This document shows, in pieces, positions 31,870 to 39,166 of a DNA stretch of 45,493 nt. The notes below the pieces were generated by a model. It saw nothing but the letters and a program-made list of their open reading frames with translations. It made no database searches and had not been told where the DNA came from. Position numbers and translations under genes: made by a program. This DNA is from Candidatus Woesearchaeota archaeon (GTDB lineage: Archaea; Nanobdellota; Nanobdellia; Woesearchaeales; GW2011-AR9). The stretch is from positions 1 to 45,493 of the forward strand of contig JABHWJ010000017.1 of the NCBI GenBank assembly GCA_018657845.1, written 5' to 3'. Position 1 is the first letter of the stretch; each line of letters opens with the position of its first letter.

Positions 31870-32724
31870 TCAAACACTTTTCTTAATAACATAAAAAATC
31901 TCATTACTTTCTTTAATAACTTTAAACTCCCACTTAAGCCGTTTACACATCATTTCTATCCATCCCCTACGCGGATAATTCATTCTTTTACCTGTAACTG
32001 TATAAGTTGGAAAACTAACTACTAGAAACTTAGCAGGAACTCTAGTCATCACTTCCTCACTAGCCTTATGTCCTTTCCCTTTGTCTAAAACATCTGTGAC
32101 CTTAAACATCAGACAAACATCTACTTTTCCCATCTCTTCAATCTTTGCCCAATGCAACATATCTAAAACTTCTGCTTCACCAAGAGCCCCCAGAAAATCC
32201 AAATACTTTCTAATCATCCAAATCTCTTCATCAGAAATATCATAGGCATAATACTTTCCTTTAAAATCCATAAATGGAATAGAAAACGGATTTAAACCAC
32301 ATCCTAAATCCAAGATTCGTTTAGGCTTTCCTGTAATCTTAAACAATTTCTTATACAAGTCTGGATAAAAATCTACCCTTTCCTTAGTAGAAGCATGGGT
32401 TTCTAATATTTTCTTACTTCCTTCTAAAATCTCTTTTTTCTTCAACAATTCTTCAAGATAAGCCCTTCTCTTCTCTACATTAGTATGGACCTGAAATAAC
32501 CCATGAACCTTACGCAACTCCTCCCGCACTCTTTTCACAACTTCCTTATACAAAGAATTTCTCTCACTAAATTCTCCTTGTAAAAACTTCTTCATATCCT
32601 GATTCTTCTTCAAATAAGTATTCAAATTTTTCAAAACAAAAGAATCATCAATTAACTGAAACTCTTTCTTCTTTTTAATATCTTTAATCAACTTCTCAGT
32701 TACTTCTTTATCCATATCTAACAA
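31870..32724 (-). CDS. 16S rRNA methyltransferase of the FmrO/ArmA-Rmt family
   Basis: A 284-residue SAM methyltransferase. The helical N-terminus is followed by 'HASTKERVDFYPDLYKKLF' (H near 110), the SAM site 'ILDLGCGLNPFSIPFM', 'YYAYDISDEE', and 'FLVVSFPTYTVTGK'. These match, in order, landmarks of ArmA/Rmt and producer-strain enzymes that make m7G1405 in 16S rRNA ('H-[AS]-S-T-x-E-R', 'LD-x-[AG]-CG-x-NP', 'AYD', 'VSFP'). In bacteria this gives aminoglycoside resistance. Here it may be a normal archaeal rRNA modification enzyme; the modified position is inferred only from the family. It stands alone, opposite to its neighbours. Confidence 0.82.
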   Translation of the reverse strand: MLDMDKEVTEKLIKDIKKKKEFQLIDDSFVLKNLNTYLKKNQDMKKFLQGEFSERNSLYKEVVKRVREELRKVHGLFQVHTNVEKRRAYLEELLKKKEILEGSKKILETHASTKERVDFYPDLYKKLFKITGKPKRILDLGCGLNPFSIPFMDFKGKYYAYDISDEEIWMIRKYLDFLGALGEAEVLDMLHWAKIEEMGKVDVCLMFKVTDVLDKGKGHKASEEVMTRVPAKFLVVSFPTYTVTGKRMNYPRRGWIEMMCKRLKWEFKVIKESNEIFYVIKKSV

Positions 32725-32778
32725 TTAAATCAACTACATATAAAAACCTTTTTAAACAACTAAAAAAACATAACTTCA

Positions 32779-33438
32779 ATGAAAAATAAATGGGAGAAAA
32801 CCAAACAGTACGGTAAGAAAACTTGGCACTTTATTTGGCATGATGATTCTGCAGGGAGTTGGATAGCAAACATCATTATCGCGTTCTTAATTATTCGTTT
32901 CTTAGTCTACCCACTTTTAGGAGTTATTTTCGGAACATCTTTTCCTATAGTTGCAGTAATCTCAGAATCAATGGAACACGGTTTACATAACCAACAAATC
33001 TGTGGCCAAACTTTAGAAGAATTCCAAGAATCTTTTGATAATTATTGGGAACAATGTGGCCAATGGTATGAAGAACACAATATTACTAAAGAACAATTCC
33101 AAAAATTTCCTTTAAAAAAAGGTTTTAGAAAAGGAGACATAATTATCATCTGGCGTTCCACTTCCAAAAACACAGACATAGGAGATGTATTAGTATTCCA
33201 AGGAAATAAACCTCAGCCAATTATCCATCGGGTTGTCAACAAATGGGAAGAAGAAACTACTTATTACCAAACTAAAGGAGACCACAATGCTGGCAGTATC
33301 ACTGGAAACTTTGGAGAAACTAAAATCAACCAACAAAGAATCTATGGGAAAGGAATTCTCAGAGTCCCTTATTTTGGCTACATCAAAATATTATTTGTTG
33401 ATGCTGTCAAACCATTGGGCATTAATATTCAGAGATAG
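32779..33438 (+). CDS. Signal peptidase I, archaeal Sec11 type
   Basis: A 219-residue membrane protease that removes signal peptides from the many secreted proteins of this window. One N-terminal membrane helix ('IANIIIAFLIIRFLVYPLLG') precedes the catalytic serine in 'VISESMEHG'. The histidine replacing the bacterial lysine is in 'QPIIHRVVN', and the acidic partner in 'TKGDHNAGS'. The region between carries an insert ('YWEQCGQWYEEHNITKEQFQ') longer than usual for archaeal Sec11. A TATA-like 'cctttttaaac' lies about 25 bases before the ATG. It starts divergently from the methyltransferase. Confidence 0.93.
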   Translation: MKNKWEKTKQYGKKTWHFIWHDDSAGSWIANIIIAFLIIRFLVYPLLGVIFGTSFPIVAVISESMEHGLHNQQICGQTLEEFQESFDNYWEQCGQWYEEHNITKEQFQKFPLKKGFRKGDIIIIWRSTSKNTDIGDVLVFQGNKPQPIIHRVVNKWEEETTYYQTKGDHNAGSITGNFGETKINQQRIYGKGILRVPYFGYIKILFVDAVKPLGINIQR

Positions 33439-33512
33439 GGCTTCATTTTTCCAATAACTAAAGAAGACAAAGGCTTCAGAAGTATCAAAATTTTCAAAAA
33501 AATTTCAGATAC

Positions 33513-33522
33513 CTTTTTAAAC
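33513..33522 (+). promoter_or_regulatory. Promoter of TFS operon
   Basis: 'ctttttaaac' preceded by 'agatac'. The expected start near 33544 leaves about 30 nt of leader with the ribosome binding site 'taggt' before ATG 33577. Confidence 0.55.
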
Positions 33523-33576
33523 AAACCCTTTAATCTAATAGAAATTAAATAACTAATAGACGTAGGTAATGAAAAA

Positions 33577-33888
33577 ATGTTTTGTCCGAAATGTAAATCA
33601 ATTTTAAGACCAAAAGAAAAAGCTGGAAAGAGAATTCTCTGGTGTTCTTGTGGCCATAATTCTGAACCGGGAGAAGAATCTCCTGAACTTAGAGAGAAAA
33701 TAGCAAAAACTGCCAAGATCGAAGTCATGGAAAACGTGGAAACCAATCCCAGAGTAGAAGCTGATTGTGCTAAATGCGATAACAAAGAAGCTTTTTATTG
33801 GACTCGTCAAACCCGCGGAGCAGATGAACCAGAAACTAGATTTTTCAAATGCACCAAATGTAATCATACTTGGAGAGAATATTCATGA
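33577..33888 (+). CDS. Transcription factor S (TFIIS/RPB9-like)
   Basis: Archaeal TFS rescues stalled RNA polymerase by stimulating transcript cleavage. This 103-residue copy has the N-terminal zinc ribbon ('MFCPKCKSIL', 'WCSCGHNS') and the C-terminal ribbon ('DCAKCDNKEAFYWTRQTRGADEPET', 'FKCTKCNHTWREY'). The acidic tip that enters the polymerase active site is the 'RGADEPETRF' segment with the conserved D-E pair, so it should be active. The stop overlaps the start of the next gene (ATGA). Its presence shows normal archaeal transcription machinery next to the unusual sigma factor. Confidence 0.95.
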   Translation: MFCPKCKSILRPKEKAGKRILWCSCGHNSEPGEESPELREKIAKTAKIEVMENVETNPRVEADCAKCDNKEAFYWTRQTRGADEPETRFFKCTKCNHTWREYS

Positions 33889-34388
33889 TTTCGTTTCATG
33901 AAGCTCACCAACAATTGTTAAAAAGTATTATCTTCAAAGATTGGAAAAGTAATCACGATTCCAGTTACTTATCTCACTTCTATTGTCAAGTTGATTCTAA
34001 ATTAAACCAGACCACTTCTTGGGAACTTGGTTTTTATCTTCCCAAAGAAGATAAAATAACTACTTTTATTGTTGCTCAAGAAGTAGCCATCAAAGCAGAA
34101 GATGAAGTATTTAAGAAAGAAGGCACTGTGGATGAACTTCCTTTAGAAGAAGTCAAAACTACTTTAACTGAAATTTCCCCAATTATCCAAGAACTTCTCC
34201 AAAAGGAATATTCTAAAGAGATCTTTCTCACTGGATTCTTAATCCTTCAAAAATATCAAGGACAAACTATGTGGAATGTTTCCTTTGCCACCAAATCATT
34301 AAATATTGTCAACATAAAAGTAAACACTCAAAATAAAGAAGTCATTTCTCACCAATCCATCAACTTCATTGAGCAAAAAGCCTCATAA
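33885..34388 (+). CDS. Hypothetical protein coupled to TFS
   Basis: From ATG 33885, which overlaps the TFS stop as ATGA; the TTG at 33870 in the track is an unlikely start. The 167-residue product is soluble, alternates strands and helices ('YLSHFYCQVDSKLNQTTSWE', 'MWNVSFATKSLNIVNIKVNT'), and shows no motif I recognise. Tight coupling to TFS suggests a role in gene expression, but this is inference. Confidence 0.72.
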   Translation: MISFHEAHQQLLKSIIFKDWKSNHDSSYLSHFYCQVDSKLNQTTSWELGFYLPKEDKITTFIVAQEVAIKAEDEVFKKEGTVDELPLEEVKTTLTEISPIIQELLQKEYSKEIFLTGFLILQKYQGQTMWNVSFATKSLNIVNIKVNTQNKEVISHQSINFIEQKAS

Positions 34389-34491
34389 ACCCTTTCTTTT
34401 CACTATTGAAAATTAAACAACCAGTAGTAAAACTGTTTTCCATTTCTGGAGTGGTATCGGCTTGGAGACTATATTTTCCAATTCAACATTA

Positions 34492-34499
34492 TTTATATA
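34492..34499 (+). promoter_or_regulatory. Promoter of the 34.5 kb leader transcript
   Basis: 'tttatata' within 'cattatttatatactcg'. The predicted start near 34522 lies about 14 bases before the hairpin that begins at 34536. Confidence 0.5.
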
Positions 34500-34535
34500 C
34501 TCGTTCGTTTTCTCTTTTAACATCGGTAGATGTTT

Positions 34536-34601
34536 GTTAAAAAGAGGTGATAGATGACTTTCTTTTGAGCAAAACCTCTGTTTAACCGACGACAAAGAGG
34601 T
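34536..34601 (+). promoter_or_regulatory. Leader hairpin with duplicated AGAGGT and one ACCTCT
   Basis: 'GTTAAAaAGAGGT' (34536-34548) pairs with 'ACCTCTgTTTAAC' (34574-34586) in a 12-bp stem with one mismatch and a 25-nt loop. A second 'AGAGGT' lies at 34596-34601, so the single ACCTCT can pair with either copy. Both copies read 'aaagaggtga' and look like Shine-Dalgarno elements. The loop contains a minimal ORF (ATG ACT TTC TTT TGA). This looks like a translational switch for the small ORF at 34600. Confidence 0.45.
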
Positions 34602-34698
34602 GAAAAAAATTTCCAAAAAAATTTCCTACAAAGCTATGATATCTTCTAAAACACTTGATACTTTTTTCAAAAAAGAAAAAGTCGAAGAAGAAGAATAA
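34600..34698 (+). CDS. 32-residue peptide with PCNA-binding-like (PIP) motif
   Basis: A short ORF not in the track: GTG at 34600, or possibly the in-frame ATT nine bases later, for which 'gaggtga' would be a correctly spaced ribosome binding site. The product is Lys-rich, then 'SSKTLDTFFKKEKVEEEE'. The segment S-K-T-L-D-T-F-F fits the archaeal PIP-box shape (Q-x-x-L-x-x-F-F) except for Ser at the Gln position, and 'TLDxFF' is typical of archaeal PCNA partners. Small PCNA-binding inhibitors are known in Thermococcales. Whether this ORF is translated is uncertain; the structured leader and promoter in front favour it. Confidence 0.4.
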   Translation: MKKISKKISYKAMISSKTLDTFFKKEKVEEEE

Positions 34699-34721
34699 AG
34701 CTTAAAATTAAACATATTTTC

Positions 34722-35450
34722 TTAACTCAATAAAGTCCTATAAAATTCTCTCGCCTGTTCCTTAGAATGTTCTAACGTTTTCCCCGCATCCATTTCCTTG
34801 ATATCGGTTCCCACTCTTGTAAAGATGTTTCTAAACTCTTCACCATCATAAATCTGTTTAGCCTTCAATTGGAAATCCAAATTTTCAAATTGACAATCGT
34901 CATCTTTATCTCTAGCTTCTACTCTTCGAATAACTTCGCCCACATCCATAATTGTTGGCATAACCAAGAAATCAAAAGGATGTTGATAACAAAAAGCATT
35001 TCCAGGTATCTTCAAAATATCTTCCATAGAAAAATCTCTTCCTTCTTCTAAGGCCATTAATTTCTGATAAACTATACTTGTAGAAAAACTTCTACTTTGG
35101 TAAACATCAATCCCTGCATTCAAAACAGGCAATACTAATTGTTCATATAAAATTCTTCTATCCAAGGCATAGGCCTCTGCCACGGCCTCCGGACTATAAT
35201 GTTTTCCATTCTTAATCAATTCATCTCGAATATATTTTCCCACCCCTACAAAGGTAGGTTCAGAAGTAACAACAACCCCATAATTTCCAATAATCTCAGA
35301 AACATCAGGATACTCATTTTTTTCTTGCCAATATTTATTAGCATCAAAAACTCGCTTACCTTGCTTAATGGCCTCAGAAATAAATTCATCAAGAAATACT
35401 CCTTTGCCCACACCATCTAATCCATCAACAACAACAAACTTCCCCTTCAT
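34722..35450 (-). CDS. tmk: Thymidylate kinase-like protein
   Basis: Phosphorylates dTMP to dTDP. A 242-residue P-loop protein that begins 'KFVVVDGLDGVGKGVFLDEF', with the dTMP-kinase signature 'EP-T' ('TSEPTFVGVGKYIRDEL') and 'SRSFSTSIVYQ' where the family usually has the D-R-Y/F-x-x-S-x-x-A-Y-Q segment. Two oddities are the Gly after GK of Walker A, where Ser or Thr is normal, and Ser-Arg in place of Asp-Arg. Activity is likely but not certain. Its start overlaps the stop of the ThyX gene (4 bases), so dTMP synthesis and phosphorylation are coupled. Confidence 0.85.
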   Translation of the reverse strand: MKGKFVVVDGLDGVGKGVFLDEFISEAIKQGKRVFDANKYWQEKNEYPDVSEIIGNYGVVVTSEPTFVGVGKYIRDELIKNGKHYSPEAVAEAYALDRRILYEQLVLPVLNAGIDVYQSRSFSTSIVYQKLMALEEGRDFSMEDILKIPGNAFCYQHPFDFLVMPTIMDVGEVIRRVEARDKDDDCQFENLDFQLKAKQIYDGEEFRNIFTRVGTDIKEMDAGKTLEHSKEQAREFYRTLLS

Positions 35451-36973
35451 CTATAAACTCTCTCTTTAATCTTATCAAACTCATGCTTCCCACCCAATAA
35501 CATTGTAGTTGCTGGAGCAAGTTCTTTAGCCCCAATAGACATCGCTTTAGCAGTCTCCCTAATATCCCACTGGGCATGTGCATCTTCTCTCAACCGTGAA
35601 AAATGATACAATTCTCTCATATTCATCCCCACCAATACTTGGCGTTGATGAGCATTAGTTAAACCATACTCTCCCAATCTCGGATTCTCTGGATGATTCT
35701 CTTGAATTTTTCTATAAAACTCACCAGTTTTTCCACCTACCAAATCCAAGAAATCTCCTTTTCTCCCTATTGCTTCAATAGATTCTGGAACCACCACTCC
35801 TAATTCTGGATTATAATCTCCTACTAATTGTGTACATAACCGGTGTCTTTTCAATTGCGCATAACAACTTGAAGATACAATTAAATCAAATACCATCTTC
35901 CCCATTTCAAACTCTCTTGGAACAGAATCAAACTTTCCTAAATTCTTCAACACATCTCCAATATATCCTTCTCTTTCGTGAGGAAAAGCTAAATCACTAA
36001 TCGCCATCGCTTCTGAATAACTAAATTTTGGTTTAGAACTTTCATAAATTAATGCTGCCATTATCGCTATGTCTGGATCATTTCCTTCAACATTAACAAC
36101 CCTTCCCTTCACCAACCTAGGAGACTTATTTCCAAAATCCATTCTCCTCAATAAATTCTCAGTAGCTTCAATTCTATCTGTTCTTCCTTTCTCAAAAAAC
36201 TTATCTTCTAAAGTTCCGCCCTGTGCTTCTAAAAACAATTCTTCATCAGCAAGAATAATTAATGAAGGGGCAACCTCTTTAGCCTTTTCATATAATCTCT
36301 CACCCAAATCACGAACCTCGGCCAAGTGATGATGTTTTAACCTTCTCAATGTATGCTCTAGTGCTCGAGCATTGGCAGTATATCCTAGTTGTCCTTCTGT
36401 GGCCAAACTAAGGACGTATCTTGCATCTTCTTTTGCCCAACCTTGTAAGGTTCTCCTTTCATTTCTATCCTTCCACATCTCTGGATTAGCTTCTCGTTGA
36501 TATCGCTCTAACTCAGGCAGAACTTTAAAATAAAAATCATTCTGTTCCCCAACTAATTGATTAAATAACTCTCTTTCATCAGCAGTAAACTCTGTAGGCA
36601 TTACATAATCTCCATCCAAAGTAATATATCTCTGAGACTTTTCTGTAAACCCCACTCCAATTCGATGTTGTTCTAACGCTTCAATTGCTAATCTAGAAAC
36701 ACCCAACACATCAAAATTAAAAACTGCATGTTCAGCAACAGAATGATGACCCAATCCAAATACAATTGTTTTGGCAGATTTCTTCGCTTTAGCCACATCT
36801 TCTCTAGCTACTGCCCTCAATTCATTTACTGGCCGAGAATCCCTACTAATTCTTGCGTAAGCTGCAGAAATAGTTTCTGGGGTCAAAGCTTCTGGAGAAA
36901 CCTCTTCTCCACTTACCAATTGATTGATAGTTTCATTATCTAAATTATATCCTGCGAGAATAATTTCCATCAT
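35447..36973 (-). CDS. thyX: Double-length FAD-dependent thymidylate synthase-like protein
   Basis: ThyX makes dTMP from dUMP with methylene-tetrahydrofolate, FAD and NADPH. Usual ThyX has about 220-250 residues; this one has 508 and holds two ThyX-like halves. The N-terminal half has 'GLGHHSVAEHAVFNFDVLGV' and 'EQHRIGVGFTEKSQRY', a form of the R-H-R-x7-S motif. The C-terminal half has 'SSSCYAQLKRHRLCTQLVGD', keeping RHR but losing the Ser, and 'GMNMRELYHFSRLREDAHAQ', which resembles the C-terminal Arg segment of ThyX. Long two-domain forms are also known from Chlamydia. The ribosome binding site 'ggaggtaggtatgATG' is better spaced for the second ATG (36970). Confidence 0.85.
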   Translation of the reverse strand: MMEIILAGYNLDNETINQLVSGEEVSPEALTPETISAAYARISRDSRPVNELRAVAREDVAKAKKSAKTIVFGLGHHSVAEHAVFNFDVLGVSRLAIEALEQHRIGVGFTEKSQRYITLDGDYVMPTEFTADERELFNQLVGEQNDFYFKVLPELERYQREANPEMWKDRNERRTLQGWAKEDARYVLSLATEGQLGYTANARALEHTLRRLKHHHLAEVRDLGERLYEKAKEVAPSLIILADEELFLEAQGGTLEDKFFEKGRTDRIEATENLLRRMDFGNKSPRLVKGRVVNVEGNDPDIAIMAALIYESSKPKFSYSEAMAISDLAFPHEREGYIGDVLKNLGKFDSVPREFEMGKMVFDLIVSSSCYAQLKRHRLCTQLVGDYNPELGVVVPESIEAIGRKGDFLDLVGGKTGEFYRKIQENHPENPRLGEYGLTNAHQRQVLVGMNMRELYHFSRLREDAHAQWDIRETAKAMSIGAKELAPATTMLLGGKHEFDKIKERVYR

Positions 36974-37104
36974 ACCTACCTCCTTTCATCAACAAATATA
37001 ATTGTCCTTACATTTAAATTTATTTACTCACCCCAACCTAGCTATTCTAATATCTTCTTTTCCATCATCACAATCATTTTAAACATATTACTCTCCAAAT
37101 AAGT

Positions 37105-38112
37105 ATGATTATCGGAATCACTGGATTGTATGCTTCAGGAAAAGACGCCGTAGCAGAATTCCTTCAGAAGATGAACTTCTATCATGTTTCCTTTTCAGAT
37201 ATCCTAAGAGAAGAATTAAAGAAAAAAAGAAAAAGAATTACTCGAGATAATTTAATCAAAGTCGGTAATGAATTAAGAACTCAATACGGGTCTGATTTCT
37301 TATCTAGACTAGCTCTAGAAAAAGTAAAAGATGGAGAAAATCATGTTTTCACTTCTATCCGAAACCCTTCTGAAGTAGAAAGATTAACTGAAAGAGAAGA
37401 TTTTATTTTAGTAACTGTTGTTTCTCCTGAACGAACTCGCCTTAAAAGAATAATTAAAAGAAATCGTGAAAGCGATCCCAAAACGCTAAAAGAATTAAGA
37501 AAAAAAGAATCTCTAGAAAATTCTACTAGCCCTAATGGCCAACAATTAGAAAACGTAGGAAAGATGGCCAAAATTACTCTTAACAACGATTCTACTTTAG
37601 AAAAGCTAGAAATCAAAACAAAAAAACTTGTTGAAGATTGGCTTTTCAAATTACAAGACAACCGTCCTTCTTGGGATGATTATTTTATGAGTATCGCCGA
37701 AACCGTAAAACAAAGGTCTAATTGTATGTGTCCCAAAAAAGGAGCCCTCATTGTAAGAGACCGACAAATTCTTTCTACTGGTTATAATGGTACTCCCAAA
37801 GGAATAGATCATTGTACTGATGGCTCTTGTCAACGTTGCACTTCTAGACAATTAGGCAGGGTAAAATCTGGAGTATATTCTGAACCATGTATCTGTGCTC
37901 ATTCAGAAGAAAACGCCATCGTTCAGGCTGCATACAATGGCACCTCTACTAAGGATGCAATTATGTACACAACCTTCACTCCATGTATTAATTGTGCTAA
38001 GATGGTCATCAACGCAGGCATCAGAGAGGTTATTGTCAAAGTTACTTATCCAGATGATTTAGCAATTCAACTATTGAAAGAAGCCAACGTAAAATTAAGA
38101 ATTCTTGATTAA
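37105..38112 (+). CDS. P-loop kinase domain fused to dCMP deaminase
   Basis: A 335-residue two-domain protein. Residues 1-185 form a nucleotide-kinase-like domain with P-loop 'GITGLYASGKDAVAEFL' and an Arg-rich lid ('RLKRIIKRNRESDPKTLKEL'), close to dephospho-CoA or deoxynucleotide kinases. Residues 190-335 are a cytidine/dCMP deaminase with H-x-E in 'CAHSEENAIVQ' and P-C-x-x-C in 'TPCINCAKM', plus zinc cysteines 'SNCMCPKKG' and 'CTDGSCQRC'. It makes dUMP, the substrate of the divergent ThyX. Fungal dCMP deaminases also carry a kinase-like N-terminal domain. The TATA-like 'cattttaaacat' lies about 25 bases upstream. Confidence 0.9.
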   Translation: MIIGITGLYASGKDAVAEFLQKMNFYHVSFSDILREELKKKRKRITRDNLIKVGNELRTQYGSDFLSRLALEKVKDGENHVFTSIRNPSEVERLTEREDFILVTVVSPERTRLKRIIKRNRESDPKTLKELRKKESLENSTSPNGQQLENVGKMAKITLNNDSTLEKLEIKTKKLVEDWLFKLQDNRPSWDDYFMSIAETVKQRSNCMCPKKGALIVRDRQILSTGYNGTPKGIDHCTDGSCQRCTSRQLGRVKSGVYSEPCICAHSEENAIVQAAYNGTSTKDAIMYTTFTPCINCAKMVINAGIREVIVKVTYPDDLAIQLLKEANVKLRILD

Positions 38113-38351
38113 ACCTTGTTTATAATTCTCAAAGTTTTATTTCTACTCCTCAACCCATATTTAATCTCCACTTCCATCCCGATCTTTTTCTTAAAGAATT
38201 TAACAATCTCTTTGTTTGCTTTCCCTTTCTCAGGAACTTCCTTCAAGTAGAGTTTCAACTCTCCATTAACTTCCTTCAACTCACTTTTACTAGAATTAGG
38301 AACAACTTTAATCTTCAATAATCCTTCTTTAATGTATCTTTCCATCTCCAA
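38109..38351 (-). CDS. DUF167 (YggU-like) protein
   Basis: An 80-residue protein matching the DUF167/YggU fold: 'LLKIKVVPNSSKSELKEVNG', 'LYLKEVPEKGKANKEIVKFF', then 'IKYGLRSRNKTLRI' as in 'G-x-x-S-R-x-K'. The family is widespread, and its biochemical role is unknown. It is the last gene of the minus-strand secretory operon, overlapping the membrane protein gene by 23 bases, and ends 4 bases into the convergent deaminase gene. Confidence 0.9.
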   Translation of the reverse strand: MEMERYIKEGLLKIKVVPNSSKSELKEVNGELKLYLKEVPEKGKANKEIVKFFKKKIGMEVEIKYGLRSRNKTLRIINKV

Positions 38352-39156
38352 ATAATACGTTTACCAAATAAAGCCTCATCCAAGCTAATAAAATGAGGGT
38401 TACAACAATGTTAATCACCAAACCCAACCCTTCATAAGTCCTAAAAAAGTCCTTAAAGAGTACAAATATTACTCCAATTAGAGTAATGGTTCCTACCTGT
38501 AATAGAAATACTTTATAAAAATCTCTAAACTTTTCTTTTATAATTCTTAACCCTGCACCAACACTCTCCCAAACCTTGTAACTCTTCACAAAATGCCAAT
38601 ACACTAGGAACAAGTAGTTTAAGAAAAAGAACAATCCAATTAAATTAATAATTAAATTAGCTGGTTCTAAGACATACAAATTAGTAGTAATCCATTCTAA
38701 TAGTCCCATCAAAGCCAACCTTATTATAACAAACCCAAAAAAATAAATGATTAATGGAAAAATTAAAAGCACATTCAAACCATTCCACTTCCAATAATTT
38801 TTATTAGAAAGTTTTCTATTAGTAATCTTATTCCAAATCAAAGATTTAGATAATGAATAAATGAACAAACTAATTAGTAATATTACTATAGTTCCAATCA
38901 AAAAAATTAATACAAAAGATTGCATACTTCCTGAAAGCGCTTGTAACTGATCTGCAGTAGAAGAAACTATCATTTGTTGGAACTGTTCTGGATCAATTCC
39001 TTTTGCTATAACATCTCCTTTAATTTCAACTAACCAATAAAACGCTTTAAATAAACCAGCGATAATTACAACTGCCAGAACATCAACTAATAAGGTATAA
39101 ACAAAGGTTCTCTTTAATTGAAATGAATTTAAATATTGTCTCCAGAACTTCTTCAT
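38329..39156 (-). CDS. Polytopic membrane protein
   Basis: A 275-residue protein with about six membrane segments ('LLVDVLAVVIIAGLFKAFYW', 'FVLIFLIGTIVILLISLFIY', 'GLNVLLIFPLIIYFFGFVII', 'LIGLFFFLNYLFLVYW', 'VGTITLIGVIFVLFKDFF', 'VINIVVTLILLAWMRLYLV'). No transporter or enzyme motif is visible. It follows the three large secreted protein genes by 10 bases and may help to place or secrete them. Family unknown to me. Confidence 0.8.
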   Translation of the reverse strand: MKKFWRQYLNSFQLKRTFVYTLLVDVLAVVIIAGLFKAFYWLVEIKGDVIAKGIDPEQFQQMIVSSTADQLQALSGSMQSFVLIFLIGTIVILLISLFIYSLSKSLIWNKITNRKLSNKNYWKWNGLNVLLIFPLIIYFFGFVIIRLALMGLLEWITTNLYVLEPANLIINLIGLFFFLNYLFLVYWHFVKSYKVWESVGAGLRIIKEKFRDFYKVFLLQVGTITLIGVIFVLFKDFFRTYEGLGLVINIVVTLILLAWMRLYLVNVLFGDGKIH

Positions 39157-39166
39157 TTTAACCCTC

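Noticed and set aside
34413-34616. 67-aa minus-strand ORF
   Set aside because: Covers the leader hairpin region on the other strand; no promoter or ribosome binding site, low-complexity sequence.
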